A DNA stretch of 64,000 nucleotides, taken from the NCBI RefSeq assembly GCF_003254525.1, contig NZ_QFYS01000010.1, positions 85,058-149,057 on the forward strand. The letters are read 5' to 3'. Of the stretch, positions 33,992 to 41,851 are shown piece by piece (within the stretch, counting starts at the first letter, position 1; every line of letters starts with the position of its first letter). Under the pieces are notes generated by a model. That model was not told the origin of the DNA, ran no database searches, and saw only the letters and a list, made by a program, of their open reading frames with translations. A program made the position numbers and the translations under genes. This DNA is from Phenylobacterium kunshanense. Lineage in GTDB: Bacteria; Pseudomonadota; Alphaproteobacteria; Caulobacterales; Caulobacteraceae.

Positions 33992-35290
33992 ATGGCGAAG
34001 GATCACCACGGCCTGGAGCTGACGGGCGCGAGCGCGACCGCCGCCGGACTATACCAGAAGGCCCTCGAGGCCCAAATCTGCTACGCGGGCGACGCGTTCA
34101 CGCCCCTGGAGGCCGCGCTCGCGGACAGCCCCGACTTCGTCATGGCCCACGTCCTCAAGGGCTGGATCACCCTGATGGGCGCCGACACCCCCACGGCGGC
34201 CATCGGCGCGGCGGCCTATGAGGCGGCCCGCACCCTGCCGGCCAGTTCCCGCGAGCAGGGCCACATCGCCGCCCTCGCCGCCCTGCTGGCCGGCGAACTC
34301 CGCGGCGCCGCGCGCATCCTGGAAGACGTCACCATCGAGCACCCCCATGACCTGCTGGCGCTGCAGGCGGGCCAGAACATGGACTTCCTGCTGGGCGATG
34401 CGCGTATGAAGCGCGATCGCATCGGCCGCGTCCTGCCGCACTGGTCGCGCGACATGCCCGGCTGGCACGGGGTGCTCGGGCTGCACGCCTTCGGCCTGGA
34501 GGAGACCGGCCACTACGAGCGCGCCGAGGACGCGGGCCGCGAGGCGATCTCGCTGCAGCCGCGCAACAACTGGGCCCAGCACGCCGTGGCCCACGTGATG
34601 GTCATGCAGGGGCGGCACGCCGACGGGGTCCGCTGGATGCGCCAGGAGAACGCGGCCTGGCAGCCGGAAGCGATGCTGGGCGTCCACAACTGGTGGCACA
34701 CGGCCCTCTTCCACATGGGCCTCGGCGAGACCAGCGAAGTGCTCGCCCTCTACGATGGTCCGATCTACGGGGAGCCGACGGCCTTCGGGTTCAACATGGC
34801 CGACGCCGCCGCCCTGCTGTGGCGCCTGGAGCTTATGGGCGTGGATGTCGGCGGGCGCTGGAACATCCTCGCCGACCGCTTCGCGAGCGAGCCCGCGGGC
34901 CGGAACGCCTTCGTCGACACCCATGCCATGATGGCCTATGTGGGCGCCGGCCGCGACGCCGACCAGGCCGCGCTGCTGGCGGCGCAGGACCAGGCGATAG
35001 CGGGACCGGGCGACAACGCCATGTTCGTGCGCGATGTGGGCCGCTTCACGATCCCGGCGATCCAGGCGTTCGGGCGCGGCGACGACGCCAAGGCCATCGA
35101 GCTCCTGCGTGACGTCCGCAACCGCGCCGGCCGGTTCGGCGGCAGCCACGCCCAGCGGGACGTCCTGGACCTCACCCTCATCGCAGCCGCCCGCCGCGCG
35201 GGCGCGACCGCCCTGGAACGCGCCCTGCTGGCCGAGCGGGAGGCCGCCATGCCGCTCGCTCGCGAAGCCATCAGGGCCCTTGCCGCCTGA
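33992..35290 (+). CDS. TTC38-like tetratricopeptide protein
   Basis: A 432-residue helical protein resembling the TTC38 (tetratricopeptide repeat protein 38) family: AALAALLAGELRGAARILEDV, MPGWHGVLGLHAFGLEETGHYERAED, NNWAQHAVAHVMVMQGRHADGVRWM and VHNWWHTALFHMGLGE match its conserved WHG, HAVAHV and WWHTALFH stretches. TPR-like helical hairpins can be seen throughout. No signal peptide or membrane segment. The biochemical role of the family is unknown. A GC hairpin follows its stop. Confidence 0.82.
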   Translation: MAKDHHGLELTGASATAAGLYQKALEAQICYAGDAFTPLEAALADSPDFVMAHVLKGWITLMGADTPTAAIGAAAYEAARTLPASSREQGHIAALAALLAGELRGAARILEDVTIEHPHDLLALQAGQNMDFLLGDARMKRDRIGRVLPHWSRDMPGWHGVLGLHAFGLEETGHYERAEDAGREAISLQPRNNWAQHAVAHVMVMQGRHADGVRWMRQENAAWQPEAMLGVHNWWHTALFHMGLGETSEVLALYDGPIYGEPTAFGFNMADAAALLWRLELMGVDVGGRWNILADRFASEPAGRNAFVDTHAMMAYVGAGRDADQAALLAAQDQAIAGPGDNAMFVRDVGRFTIPAIQAFGRGDDAKAIELLRDVRNRAGRFGGSHAQRDVLDLTLIAAARRAGATALERALLAEREAAMPLAREAIRALAA

Positions 35291-35301
35291 CCTGCGCGGC
35301 G

Positions 35302-35328
35302 TCCCGGCCGGTTCGACGCCGGCCGGGA
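35302..35328 (+). terminator. Hairpin after the TTC38-like gene
   Basis: TCCCGGCCGG / CCGGCCGGGA forms a perfect 10-base stem with a seven-base loop, 12 bases after the stop codon. It has no T tract, so termination is plausible but not certain. Confidence 0.5.
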
Positions 35329-35392
35329 ACGTGCGTGTTGTTCGATAGGCGGAAGCTCCTTAGCCTTGCCGCCAAAATCGGGGAGGGTTCTC

Positions 35393-36565
35393 ATGCGTAA
35401 GGTGCTTGGTCTGGCCGCGGCCGCGGCGTGCATGGTCGTGGGCGCCGCCCAGGCCCAGGTCCCGCTCAAGCCGGGGACACCCTCGATCCTGGTCTGGAGT
35501 CCCCAGCAGCAGAGCGACTGGTACCGCGACATCGAGAGCGTCTACCAGGTCGCCACCGTGCCGCGCGGCGACAAGGTCCATCCCCTGCCGATGGCGGACC
35601 GGCAGATCGACGTCGCCTTCGACTACGAGGGCAAGCGCTGGACCCTCGACGACTACATGAAGGCCTACAATGTCTCGGGCGTCCTGGTGCTGAAGGACGG
35701 CAAGGTGGTGCTCGAGCGGTACGGCATGGGCCGCAAGCCCGAGGATCGCTGGACCTCGTTCTCGGTCGCCAAGTCGGTCACCGCCACCCTCGTGGGCGCG
35801 GCGATCCAGGACGGCAAGATCAAGAGCATGTCCGCCCCGGTCACCGACTACATCCCCGAGCTCAAGGGCTCCGGCTACGACGGCGTCACGGTCCGCCAGC
35901 TCCTGATGATGAGCTCGGGCGTGAAGTGGAACGAGGACTACGCCGATCCCAATTCCGACGTCGCCCGTTCGGCGACCCTGCCGGTCACCCCCGGCCAGAA
36001 TCCGCTGGTCACCTATATGAGCCGGCTGCCGCGCGCCAAGGAGCCCGGGACCTTCTTCAACTACAACACGGGCGAGACCGACCTCGTGGGCATCCTGGTG
36101 TCCCGCGCGGTCGGCAAGAGCCTGGCGGAGTACACCTCCGAAAAGATCTGGAAGCCGTTCGGCATGGAGCGGGACGCCATCTGGGTCGTCGACCCGGCGG
36201 GCCATGAACGCGGCGGCTGCTGCATGTCGATCACCCTGCGCGACTATGGCCGCATCGGCCTCTTCATGCTGGACGAGGGCCGCGCCGGTGGACAGCCGAT
36301 GCTGCCGCCCAGCTGGGCGCTGGAGGCCACCTCGCCCCAGATCACCAACGGCGCGCCGGCGCCCGGCTACGGCTATTTCTGGTGGATGGCTCCCTACGGC
36401 GCCTACGAGGCCCGAGGTATCTTTGGCCAGTCGATCAGCACGTTCCGGGATGATCGCATCGTCGTGGTGATCAACTCGGCCTGGCCCACGGCGGTCGGCC
36501 GCGACCTGACCCTGTCGCGCGCGGCCTTCATCAACGCTGCGCGCGCCGCCGCCAAGGCGCACTGA
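35393..36565 (+). CDS. Serine hydrolase, class C beta-lactamase-like
   Basis: A 390-residue exported protein: signal peptide to about residue 22 (GAAQAQ), then a penicillin-binding/class C beta-lactamase fold. The catalytic motif is Ser124-Val-Ala-Lys127 in TSFSVAKSV and the second motif is the tyrosine in FNYNTGETD. Family members are esterases, D-aminopeptidases or lactamases; most close relatives are esterases of unknown substrate. The start is ATG 35393, with GGGAGGG just upstream. A 15-base-loop GC hairpin follows the gene. Confidence 0.88.
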   Translation: MRKVLGLAAAAACMVVGAAQAQVPLKPGTPSILVWSPQQQSDWYRDIESVYQVATVPRGDKVHPLPMADRQIDVAFDYEGKRWTLDDYMKAYNVSGVLVLKDGKVVLERYGMGRKPEDRWTSFSVAKSVTATLVGAAIQDGKIKSMSAPVTDYIPELKGSGYDGVTVRQLLMMSSGVKWNEDYADPNSDVARSATLPVTPGQNPLVTYMSRLPRAKEPGTFFNYNTGETDLVGILVSRAVGKSLAEYTSEKIWKPFGMERDAIWVVDPAGHERGGCCMSITLRDYGRIGLFMLDEGRAGGQPMLPPSWALEATSPQITNGAPAPGYGYFWWMAPYGAYEARGIFGQSISTFRDDRIVVVINSAWPTAVGRDLTLSRAAFINAARAAAKAH

Positions 36566-36577
36566 TACGGACGCCCG

Positions 36578-36610
36578 CCGGTCCGGACGCCTGCACAAGC
36601 GCCGGACCGG
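36578..36610 (+). terminator. GC hairpin after the serine hydrolase gene
   Basis: CCGGTCCGG / CCGGACCGG (nine base pairs) with a 15-base loop, extended by CCGCC/GGCGG below a small bulge. It lies 13 bases after the stop codon, with no T tract. Confidence 0.4.
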
Positions 36611-36690
36611 TCGGCGGAATCGCGGATTGAGGATCAAAGAACGCGGTTCTATGCCTGCCGCCCTCGAAAGACCGAAGGCAGACCAGCTCC

Positions 36691-37605
36691 GTGACCACCC
36701 TCCTCCCCCGAAAGACCCGCGAACTTCACAACCACCACATGGACTCGACCGTGTGGAACGACTTCGCCTTCCGCGACGACGACGTGATCGTCGGCACCTA
36801 CGCCAAGAGCGGCACCACCTGGACTCAGCAGATCGTCGGCCAGCTCATCTTCCAGGGCGACCCCGACGTGCGGATCGCCGATCTCTCGCCCTGGTGGGAC
36901 ATGCGGATCATTCCCCCCGAGGTCCGCGAGGCCGTGCTCGCCCAGACGCATCGCCGGGTGCTGAAGACCCACCTGCCGGTCGATGCGCTCGTGATGTCGC
37001 CCAAGGCGAAGTACCTCTATGTCGCCCGCGACGGCCGCGACGTGGTGATGAGCCTCTACAATCACCACGCGGGCTTCGCGCCCCTGGCCTATGAGCTGCT
37101 GAACGGCACGCCCGGCCTCGTCGGTCCCGAACTGCCGGTGGCCGATCCCGACCCGCGCCGCTACTTCCGCACCTGGCTCGACAACGACGGCGCCCCGTTC
37201 TGGTCGTTCTGGGAGAACATCGCGACCTGGTGGGCGATCCGCGACCTGCCGAACGTCAAACTGGTCCACTTCGCCGATCTCAAACGCGACCTTGCGGGCG
37301 AGATGCAGGGCATCGCTGAATTCCTCGGCGTAGACGTCCCCGCCGACCGCTGGCCCCAGGTGGTCGAGCACTGCACCTTCGACTGGATGAAGGCCAACGC
37401 CGAGAAGGTCGCCCCGTTGGGCGGCGCGGTGTGGGAAGGCGGCGCCAGCACCTTCATCAACAAGGGCGTCAACGGCCGCTGGCAGTCCGTCCTGACCGAG
37501 GGCGACAGCCGCGACTACGAACAGATGGCCGTGGAAAAGCTCGGCCGGGAGTGCGCCCACTGGCTCGCCACGGGCGAGCGCCAGGCGCCAGCCAAGGCTG
37601 CCTGA
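36691..37605 (+). CDS. Sulfotransferase domain protein
   Basis: A 304-residue cytosolic sulfotransferase that transfers sulfate from PAPS to a small acceptor. The 5'-phosphosulfate binding loop is TYAKSGTTWTQQIV and the 3'-phosphate binding region is YVARDGRDVVMSLYNHHAG, with Lys/Arg-rich C-terminal residues in GVNGRWQSVL. I use GTG 36691; ATG 36739 (MDSTVW) is a shorter alternative. The acceptor is unknown. No PAPS synthesis genes are in the window. A stem-loop follows the stop. Confidence 0.87.
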   Translation: MTTLLPRKTRELHNHHMDSTVWNDFAFRDDDVIVGTYAKSGTTWTQQIVGQLIFQGDPDVRIADLSPWWDMRIIPPEVREAVLAQTHRRVLKTHLPVDALVMSPKAKYLYVARDGRDVVMSLYNHHAGFAPLAYELLNGTPGLVGPELPVADPDPRRYFRTWLDNDGAPFWSFWENIATWWAIRDLPNVKLVHFADLKRDLAGEMQGIAEFLGVDVPADRWPQVVEHCTFDWMKANAEKVAPLGGAVWEGGASTFINKGVNGRWQSVLTEGDSRDYEQMAVEKLGRECAHWLATGERQAPAKAA

Positions 37606-37618
37606 CCCCGAAACGCAA

Positions 37619-37649
37619 GAACGCCCCGGGAGGGCATCCCGGAGCGTTC
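37619..37649 (+). terminator. Stem-loop after the sulfotransferase gene
   Basis: A 13-base stem, GAACGCCCCGGGA against TCCCGGAGCGTTC, with one mismatch and a five-base loop, 14 bases after the stop. No T tract follows, so it may be rho-assisted or protective rather than a classic terminator. Confidence 0.5.
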
Positions 37650-37779
37650 GGCTGCGCTGGCGGTTATGGGGGACAGGGCCGCCAGCGTCATCCTTGGGCC
37701 GTCCAGTGTGGGCGCTGGACGCTATGGTGAAGCGGCTCTCGCCGCACCGCCAATACAGCACGGCCGGATCTCGCCCGTG

Positions 37780-37793
37780 TTGATCGAGGTCAA
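37780..37793. promoter_or_regulatory. FNR/FixK-box-like sequence
   Basis: TTGATCGAGGTCAA closely fits the TTGAY-N4-RTCAA consensus of Crp/Fnr-family regulators. It lies in the convergent gap just beyond the stop codon of the Crp/Fnr gene, where no promoter is expected, so its function is doubtful. Confidence 0.3.
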
Positions 37794-37795
37794 GT

Positions 37796-38467
37796 TCAGG
37801 GAGAAACGTCCGATGTTCCGCCCGCCTCTCGCGCGGCCCCGGCGGACTCGCCGTCTCCCACGTCGAAGGCGGTCCGTCGCAGCGTGAAGCTGCGCCGTCC
37901 GTTGATCGTCAGCACGCCTTCGTCCGCGAGCTCCTTCAGCACCCGGCTCAGCGTCTCCGGCGCCAGTCCGAGAAAGTCGCCGATGTCCCGGCGGCTCATG
38001 GGCAGGGGCACAGTCCGGCCCGGCCGGCCGCCCTCGTGTCGCCACAGCCAGGTGAAGAACCATTGCACCCGCTCGGCCGCCGGAAGGTGCGCCACGTGCG
38101 CCACGTGGTGGGCCAGTTCGCGGTACTGTTGATTGCTTGTCCGGATCAGCTTGATCGTCACCTCGGTCGACCGCGCCGACAGCTCCAGAACGGACTGCAG
38201 CGGGTAGCGGGTGAGCGTCACGTCGGTGACCGCCTCGGCGGACGAGACCTGTTGGTCGATGCTGTAGCCGAAGTGGTCCCCGGGCAGCAGGAAGGCCAGG
38301 ATCTGCCGGTGGCCGTCGGCGCCGTTGATCTGCAGGCGAACGCAACCCTCGTCGACCCGGTACATCGCGGTTGCGGGATCGCCCTCATCGTAGATGACCT
38401 GCCCTCGCTCGAACGCCACCTGCCAGTGGCGCGCCTCGTCCAGCAGCGGCGCGTCATCGTTGTTCAT
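37796..38467 (-). CDS. Crp/Fnr family transcriptional regulator
   Basis: A 223-residue regulator: N-terminal cyclic-nucleotide-binding-type fold (residues about 15-130: GQVIYDEGDPATAMYRVDEGCVRLQ, LPGDHFGYSID) and a C-terminal winged helix (about 150-215: SRRDIGDFLGLAPETLSRVLKELADEG) matching the FNR/FixK recognition helix. The N-terminal four-cysteine iron-sulfur cluster of true FNR is absent. The start is ATG 38467 with GGAG eight bases upstream. A near-consensus FNR box lies upstream at 38546, suggesting autoregulation or cross-regulation. Confidence 0.9.
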   Translation of the reverse strand: MNNDDAPLLDEARHWQVAFERGQVIYDEGDPATAMYRVDEGCVRLQINGADGHRQILAFLLPGDHFGYSIDQQVSSAEAVTDVTLTRYPLQSVLELSARSTEVTIKLIRTSNQQYRELAHHVAHVAHLPAAERVQWFFTWLWRHEGGRPGRTVPLPMSRRDIGDFLGLAPETLSRVLKELADEGVLTINGRRSFTLRRTAFDVGDGESAGAAREAGGTSDVSP

Positions 38468-38545
38468 ACACAACTCCGATCGCGGCGGCGGAACAGTCCG
38501 TCGCGCGAGCAGGCCCACCTTCGGACGGTCACACACCCGTCACAC

Positions 38546-38559
38546 ATGACTGAAATCAA
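38546..38559. promoter_or_regulatory. FNR/FixK-type box upstream of the Crp/Fnr gene
   Basis: ATGACTGAAATCAA matches TTGAY-N4-RTCAA at nine of ten informative positions. It stands 79 to 92 bases upstream of the regulator's start codon, within the 219-base gap it shares with the divergent alpha/beta hydrolase gene. Confidence 0.5.
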
Positions 38560-38686
38560 AGGGTTGGCCTGCTGACGATCAGCTTGCTACCCAGAATGGG
38601 GAAAGCTGGCGCCAAAAGCGCGCCACGTCTGGCTTGACCGGCCGCCGCGCGACCCCGACCTTCCCGGAAAATAAAGGGAGGCGACC

Positions 38687-39670
38687 CTGTTTCCGCTCGT
38701 ACGCCTGTTGGCCATCGGCGCCATGTCAGTGGCCCTGACCGGCTGCCTTGCCCGCGACATCCCCTACGCGACGCTCGAGGCGCGGTACGCCAGCTCCGCG
38801 TCGCGCTACATGGACCTCCCCAGCGGCCTGCGCGTCCACTACCGCGACGAGGGCCCGCGCGAGGCCCCGGTGGTGGTCCTCGCCCATGGGTTCTCCGCCT
38901 CGCTGCACGCCTGGGAGCCCTGGGTCGCCCGTCTCGGAGGCGAGTACCGGATCGTCACCCTGGATCTGCCCGGTCACGGCCTCACCCGCGCCCCGGCCGA
39001 CTTCCAGGCCTCCACCGACCGGAGCGTGGCGGTCGTGGACCAGCTCACCCGCAGGCTCGGGATCGAGCGGTTCGTGGTGGGCGGCAATTCCATGGGCGGC
39101 GGCGTTGCTTGGAACTACGCCCTGGCTCATCCTGACCGCGTCCGGGGGCTGATTTTGGTCGATGCGGCCGGCTGGCCCGATCCCGAGCGCAGCCGCGAGG
39201 GCTCCCCGCTGGTCTTCAAGCTGCTGGGCAATCCGGTCGGCCGCACGATCCTTCGCAACGCCGATCCCGGCCTGATGGCCGAGAAGGGGCTGAAACAGGC
39301 CTACGGCGATGAGCGCCTGGTCACGCCCGAGCTGGTGACCCGCTACGTCGAGCTTGCCCGCGCGCCCGGCCACCGCGCCATCCTCACCAGCGGTCGCAGC
39401 GCGCCGGCCAGGACCGTGACGCCCGAGACTTTCAAGGCCATCCGCGCGCCGACGCTGGTCATGACCGGGGAGAAGGACACCGTGATCCCGGCCGCGCACG
39501 CGCGGGGCTTCGCCTCGGCGATCCCCGGCGCGAAGCTGGTGACCTACCCTGAGGGCGGCCACGTGCCGATGGAGCAGCTTCCCGACCAGACGGCGGCCGA
39601 CGCGCGCGCGTTCCTTCAGTCCCTGCAGGATCAGGCCGGCGCGCCCACCCGCGGCGTGGCGTCCAGGTAG
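38687..39670 (+). CDS. Alpha/beta hydrolase lipoprotein
   Basis: An alpha/beta hydrolase with an N-terminal lipoprotein signal ending LTGC. Nucleophile elbow GGNSMGGG, acid in TGEKDTVIP and histidine in EGGHVPMEQ give the Ser-Asp-His triad; AHGFSASLHAW is the oxyanion loop. GGGAGG is five bases before CTG 38687, and initiation there gives a proper signal sequence (FPLVRLLAIGAMSVALTGC) with a charged start; the next alternative, TTG 38708, has no ribosome-binding site nearby and would lose the charged end. CTG initiation is rare, so the start is not proven. The 3' end overlaps the convergent globin gene by 40 bases. Confidence 0.8.
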   Translation: MFPLVRLLAIGAMSVALTGCLARDIPYATLEARYASSASRYMDLPSGLRVHYRDEGPREAPVVVLAHGFSASLHAWEPWVARLGGEYRIVTLDLPGHGLTRAPADFQASTDRSVAVVDQLTRRLGIERFVVGGNSMGGGVAWNYALAHPDRVRGLILVDAAGWPDPERSREGSPLVFKLLGNPVGRTILRNADPGLMAEKGLKQAYGDERLVTPELVTRYVELARAPGHRAILTSGRSAPARTVTPETFKAIRAPTLVMTGEKDTVIPAAHARGFASAIPGAKLVTYPEGGHVPMEQLPDQTAADARAFLQSLQDQAGAPTRGVASR

Positions 39671-40065
39671 CGCTGGATCTCGGCCAGCATCTCGCGCCAG
39701 GCCGTTTCGGTGGCTGGCGTCCAGTCAGGGCCCAGCACCTCGCGCACCGCCTCGGCCACGAAACCGAAGAAGGTGGAGAACACCTCCCGCGGGACTTCGT
39801 AGCCTTCGTGGGTGATCACCTCGGTCTTGATCAGATGGTCGGCGTAGAGGCGATCGCCCACGAAATCGAGGATCGCCGAGAACGTCCGCGCCAGCATCTC
39901 GCCGCGGATCGTGCCGTTGGTGTCGCGCCAGAACTGCGCCTCCACCTGCGGGTGCGCCGCGAAGACGCGGCCATAGACCAGCGGCGCCGGGTCCTCGCAC
40001 CGCTCGGCCATCAGTTCCAGGCTGCGTTCGATCTCGGCAGCGTGGGCGAAGGCCGGAGCGGTCAT
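39631..40065 (-). CDS. Globin-family haem protein
   Basis: A 144-residue single-domain globin. APLVYGRVFAAHPQVEAQFWRD and LYADHLIKTEVITHEGYEVPREVF are the helical B-E and F regions; His86 in THEGYEV is the predicted proximal haem ligand. Such proteins bind oxygen or nitric oxide, or act as oxygen sensors or electron-transfer partners. The start is ATG 40065 with GAGG about nine bases upstream. It lies 10 bases after the acyl-CoA dehydrogenase gene in the same direction, so both are likely co-transcribed. The 3' end overlaps the convergent hydrolase gene. Confidence 0.82.
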   Translation of the reverse strand: MTAPAFAHAAEIERSLELMAERCEDPAPLVYGRVFAAHPQVEAQFWRDTNGTIRGEMLARTFSAILDFVGDRLYADHLIKTEVITHEGYEVPREVFSTFFGFVAEAVREVLGPDWTPATETAWREMLAEIQRYLDATPRVGAPA

Positions 40066-40075
40066 GGGGGCGTCC

Positions 40076-41284
40076 TCAGGTGCTCTGGGTCGTGTCGGGC
40101 AGGCCCAGGATGCGTTTGGAGACGATGTTAAACTGGATTTCCTGCGATCCGCCATAGATCGACATCGCCTTCCCCCACAGCCAGGCGCGGACCGACTCGA
40201 TCTCGTGTTCGTTGAAGGCCTCGCCCTCCCAGCCCAGGCCCTGGTGGCCCATCAGCTCCAGGGTCATCTCGGCGCGGGTCTGGGCGACCCAGGTGGCCGA
40301 GTTCTTCAGCACCGACGGGGCGTTGCCCGGGCTGTTGTTCCCCTTGGCCTCGGCGGCCGCGCGAGCCAGCGTCAGGGTGTGGGCCTTGGCGTCGATCTCG
40401 TGCTTCACCAGGCGCGAGCGGAAGTCGGGATCGGCCAGCCGGCCGCTGTCGTCCAGGCCGATGTACTGCTTGGCGATCTCGTTAAGCGGCCGCGGGGGCC
40501 GTCCGCCCATCGAGGCGCCGGTCTGGCTGGCCCGCTCGTGCTGCAGCAGGCGCTTGCCCACCGTCCAGCCGACGTTGAGCTGGCCGAGCAGCGCGTCCTT
40601 CGGCGCTTCCGCGTCCGTCAGGAAGGTCTCGCAGAACGGCGAGGCGCCCGAGATCAGGCCGATCGGCCGCGTCTCGATGCCCGGCTGCTTCATGTTCACC
40701 AGGAAGAAGCTGATGCCCTCATGCTTCTTGGCCGAGGGGTCGGTCCGCGCCAGCAGGCCGCACCAGTCGGAATACTGCGCACCGCTGGTCCAGGTCTTCT
40801 GGCCGTTGAAGACCCACTTGTCGCCGGCGTCCACCGCGCGGGTCTGCAACGAGGCCAGGTCCGAGCCGGCGTTCGGCTCGGAATAGCCGACGCACCACTG
40901 CACCTCGCCCCGCACGATCGGCGGGATGTGCTGCTTCTTCTGCTCCTCGGTGCCGTAGTCGAGGATCGTCGGGCCGATCATGGTCACGCCCATCCCGAAC
41001 ATCAGCGGGTTGAACGCGCCGACCTTCGACATCTCCTGGCCGAGCACCTTGGCCTGCTGCGGCGTGAGCCCGCCGCCGCCGTACTCCTTCGGCCAGGTCG
41101 GGGTGCCCCAGCCCTTCTCGCCCATGGCCTTGCGCCATTTCACGAGGTCGGGCTCGTTCGAGCGCACTTCGGCCGATGCCAGCGAGCCCTTGCCTTTCAG
41201 CGACGGCGGGAAGTTGGCTTCCAGCCATTCGCGCGCCTCCTTGCGGAAGGCCTCGAGGTCGATGTCGGCGCCGAAGTCGGCCAT
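40076..41284 (-). CDS. Acyl-CoA dehydrogenase
   Basis: A 402-residue FAD enzyme of beta-oxidation or related acyl-CoA degradation. The N-terminal helical domain includes REWLEANFPPSLKGKG and WPKEYGGGGL; GEVQWCVGYSEPNAGSDLASLQTRA is the flavin/substrate signature; the C-terminal RAWLWGKAMSIYGGSQEIQFNIVSKRILGLP is the last helical motif and family ending. The catalytic base residue could not be fixed by eye. The chain-length specificity is unknown. The globin gene follows at 10 bases. Confidence 0.9.
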   Translation of the reverse strand: MADFGADIDLEAFRKEAREWLEANFPPSLKGKGSLASAEVRSNEPDLVKWRKAMGEKGWGTPTWPKEYGGGGLTPQQAKVLGQEMSKVGAFNPLMFGMGVTMIGPTILDYGTEEQKKQHIPPIVRGEVQWCVGYSEPNAGSDLASLQTRAVDAGDKWVFNGQKTWTSGAQYSDWCGLLARTDPSAKKHEGISFFLVNMKQPGIETRPIGLISGASPFCETFLTDAEAPKDALLGQLNVGWTVGKRLLQHERASQTGASMGGRPPRPLNEIAKQYIGLDDSGRLADPDFRSRLVKHEIDAKAHTLTLARAAAEAKGNNSPGNAPSVLKNSATWVAQTRAEMTLELMGHQGLGWEGEAFNEHEIESVRAWLWGKAMSIYGGSQEIQFNIVSKRILGLPDTTQST

Positions 41285-41361
41285 GGCGTAGCTCCTGATC
41301 TCTTGAGACCCAGATTAGGGACCCTGCCGTGGCGGCGCCAAGACTCACGTGGGGGAAGGTT

Positions 41362-41682
41362 CTAGCCGGGGCTGGACAGTTTCATCAGCACGAGGCCGCT
41401 GACGATCAGGATCGCGGCGCAGATCCGCATCGGGCTCGCCGCCTCGCCCAGCACCAGGATCCCGACCAGGAACGCCCCCACGGCCCCGATGCCGGTCCAC
41501 ACCGTATAGGCCGTCCCGAGCGGCAGGCTGCGCATGGCCCAGGATAGCAGGCCGAAGCTGATCAACATCGCCACCAGGGTGACGGCCGTCATCAGCGGGC
41601 GCGAAAAGCCCTCCGACAGCTTCATGGTGTAGGCCCAGACGACCTCGAACAGTCCGGCGATGGTGAGCGCGATCCACGCCAC
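41362..41682 (-). CDS. gdx: Guanidinium exporter Gdx/SugE (SMR family)
   Basis: A 106-residue four-helix small multidrug resistance protein of the inner membrane. The Gdx subclass is indicated by the match to SugE: MAWIALTIAGLFEVVWAYTMK carries the essential Glu13, and SLPLGTAYTVWTGIGAVGA with LGEAASPMRICAAILIVSGLVLMKL follow the Gdx pattern. These proteins exchange guanidinium for protons. The start is GTG 41682 with GGGAGG five bases upstream. A guanidine-II-like hairpin is just upstream, agreeing with the assignment. Confidence 0.88.
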   Translation of the reverse strand: MAWIALTIAGLFEVVWAYTMKLSEGFSRPLMTAVTLVAMLISFGLLSWAMRSLPLGTAYTVWTGIGAVGAFLVGILVLGEAASPMRICAAILIVSGLVLMKLSSPG

Positions 41683-41688
41683 GGCGAC

Positions 41689-41730
41689 CTCCCTTCGGAG
41701 CGCCGGGCCGTCCCGGTCTTGAAGTCCCGG
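41689..41730 (-). promoter_or_regulatory. Guanidine-II-riboswitch-like leader of gdx (degenerate)
   Basis: On the minus strand, CCGGG-ACGG-CCCGG (41716-41703) is a five-base-pair stem closed by an ACGG tetraloop, matching the ACGR loops of guanidine-II (mini-ykkC) hairpins, and it lies just before the gdx ribosome-binding site. The binding site itself can pair in CTCC-GAAG-GGAG (41700-41689). A second CCGGGAC copy sits at 41730-41724. The first of the two hairpins that the class normally needs is not seen, so this is either degenerate or a chance resemblance. Confidence 0.4.
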
Positions 41731-41851
41731 CGCCAGGACATCCGGCCGGAAGCGGGAACGTGGTCGCCGCGGCGCTGATCTAGGATGCGATCCGCGGAAG
41801 GGGAAGGCCCCGCCCCTCGCCAGCGGCGTCCGGGCGCGCTACGCCTCCGCC

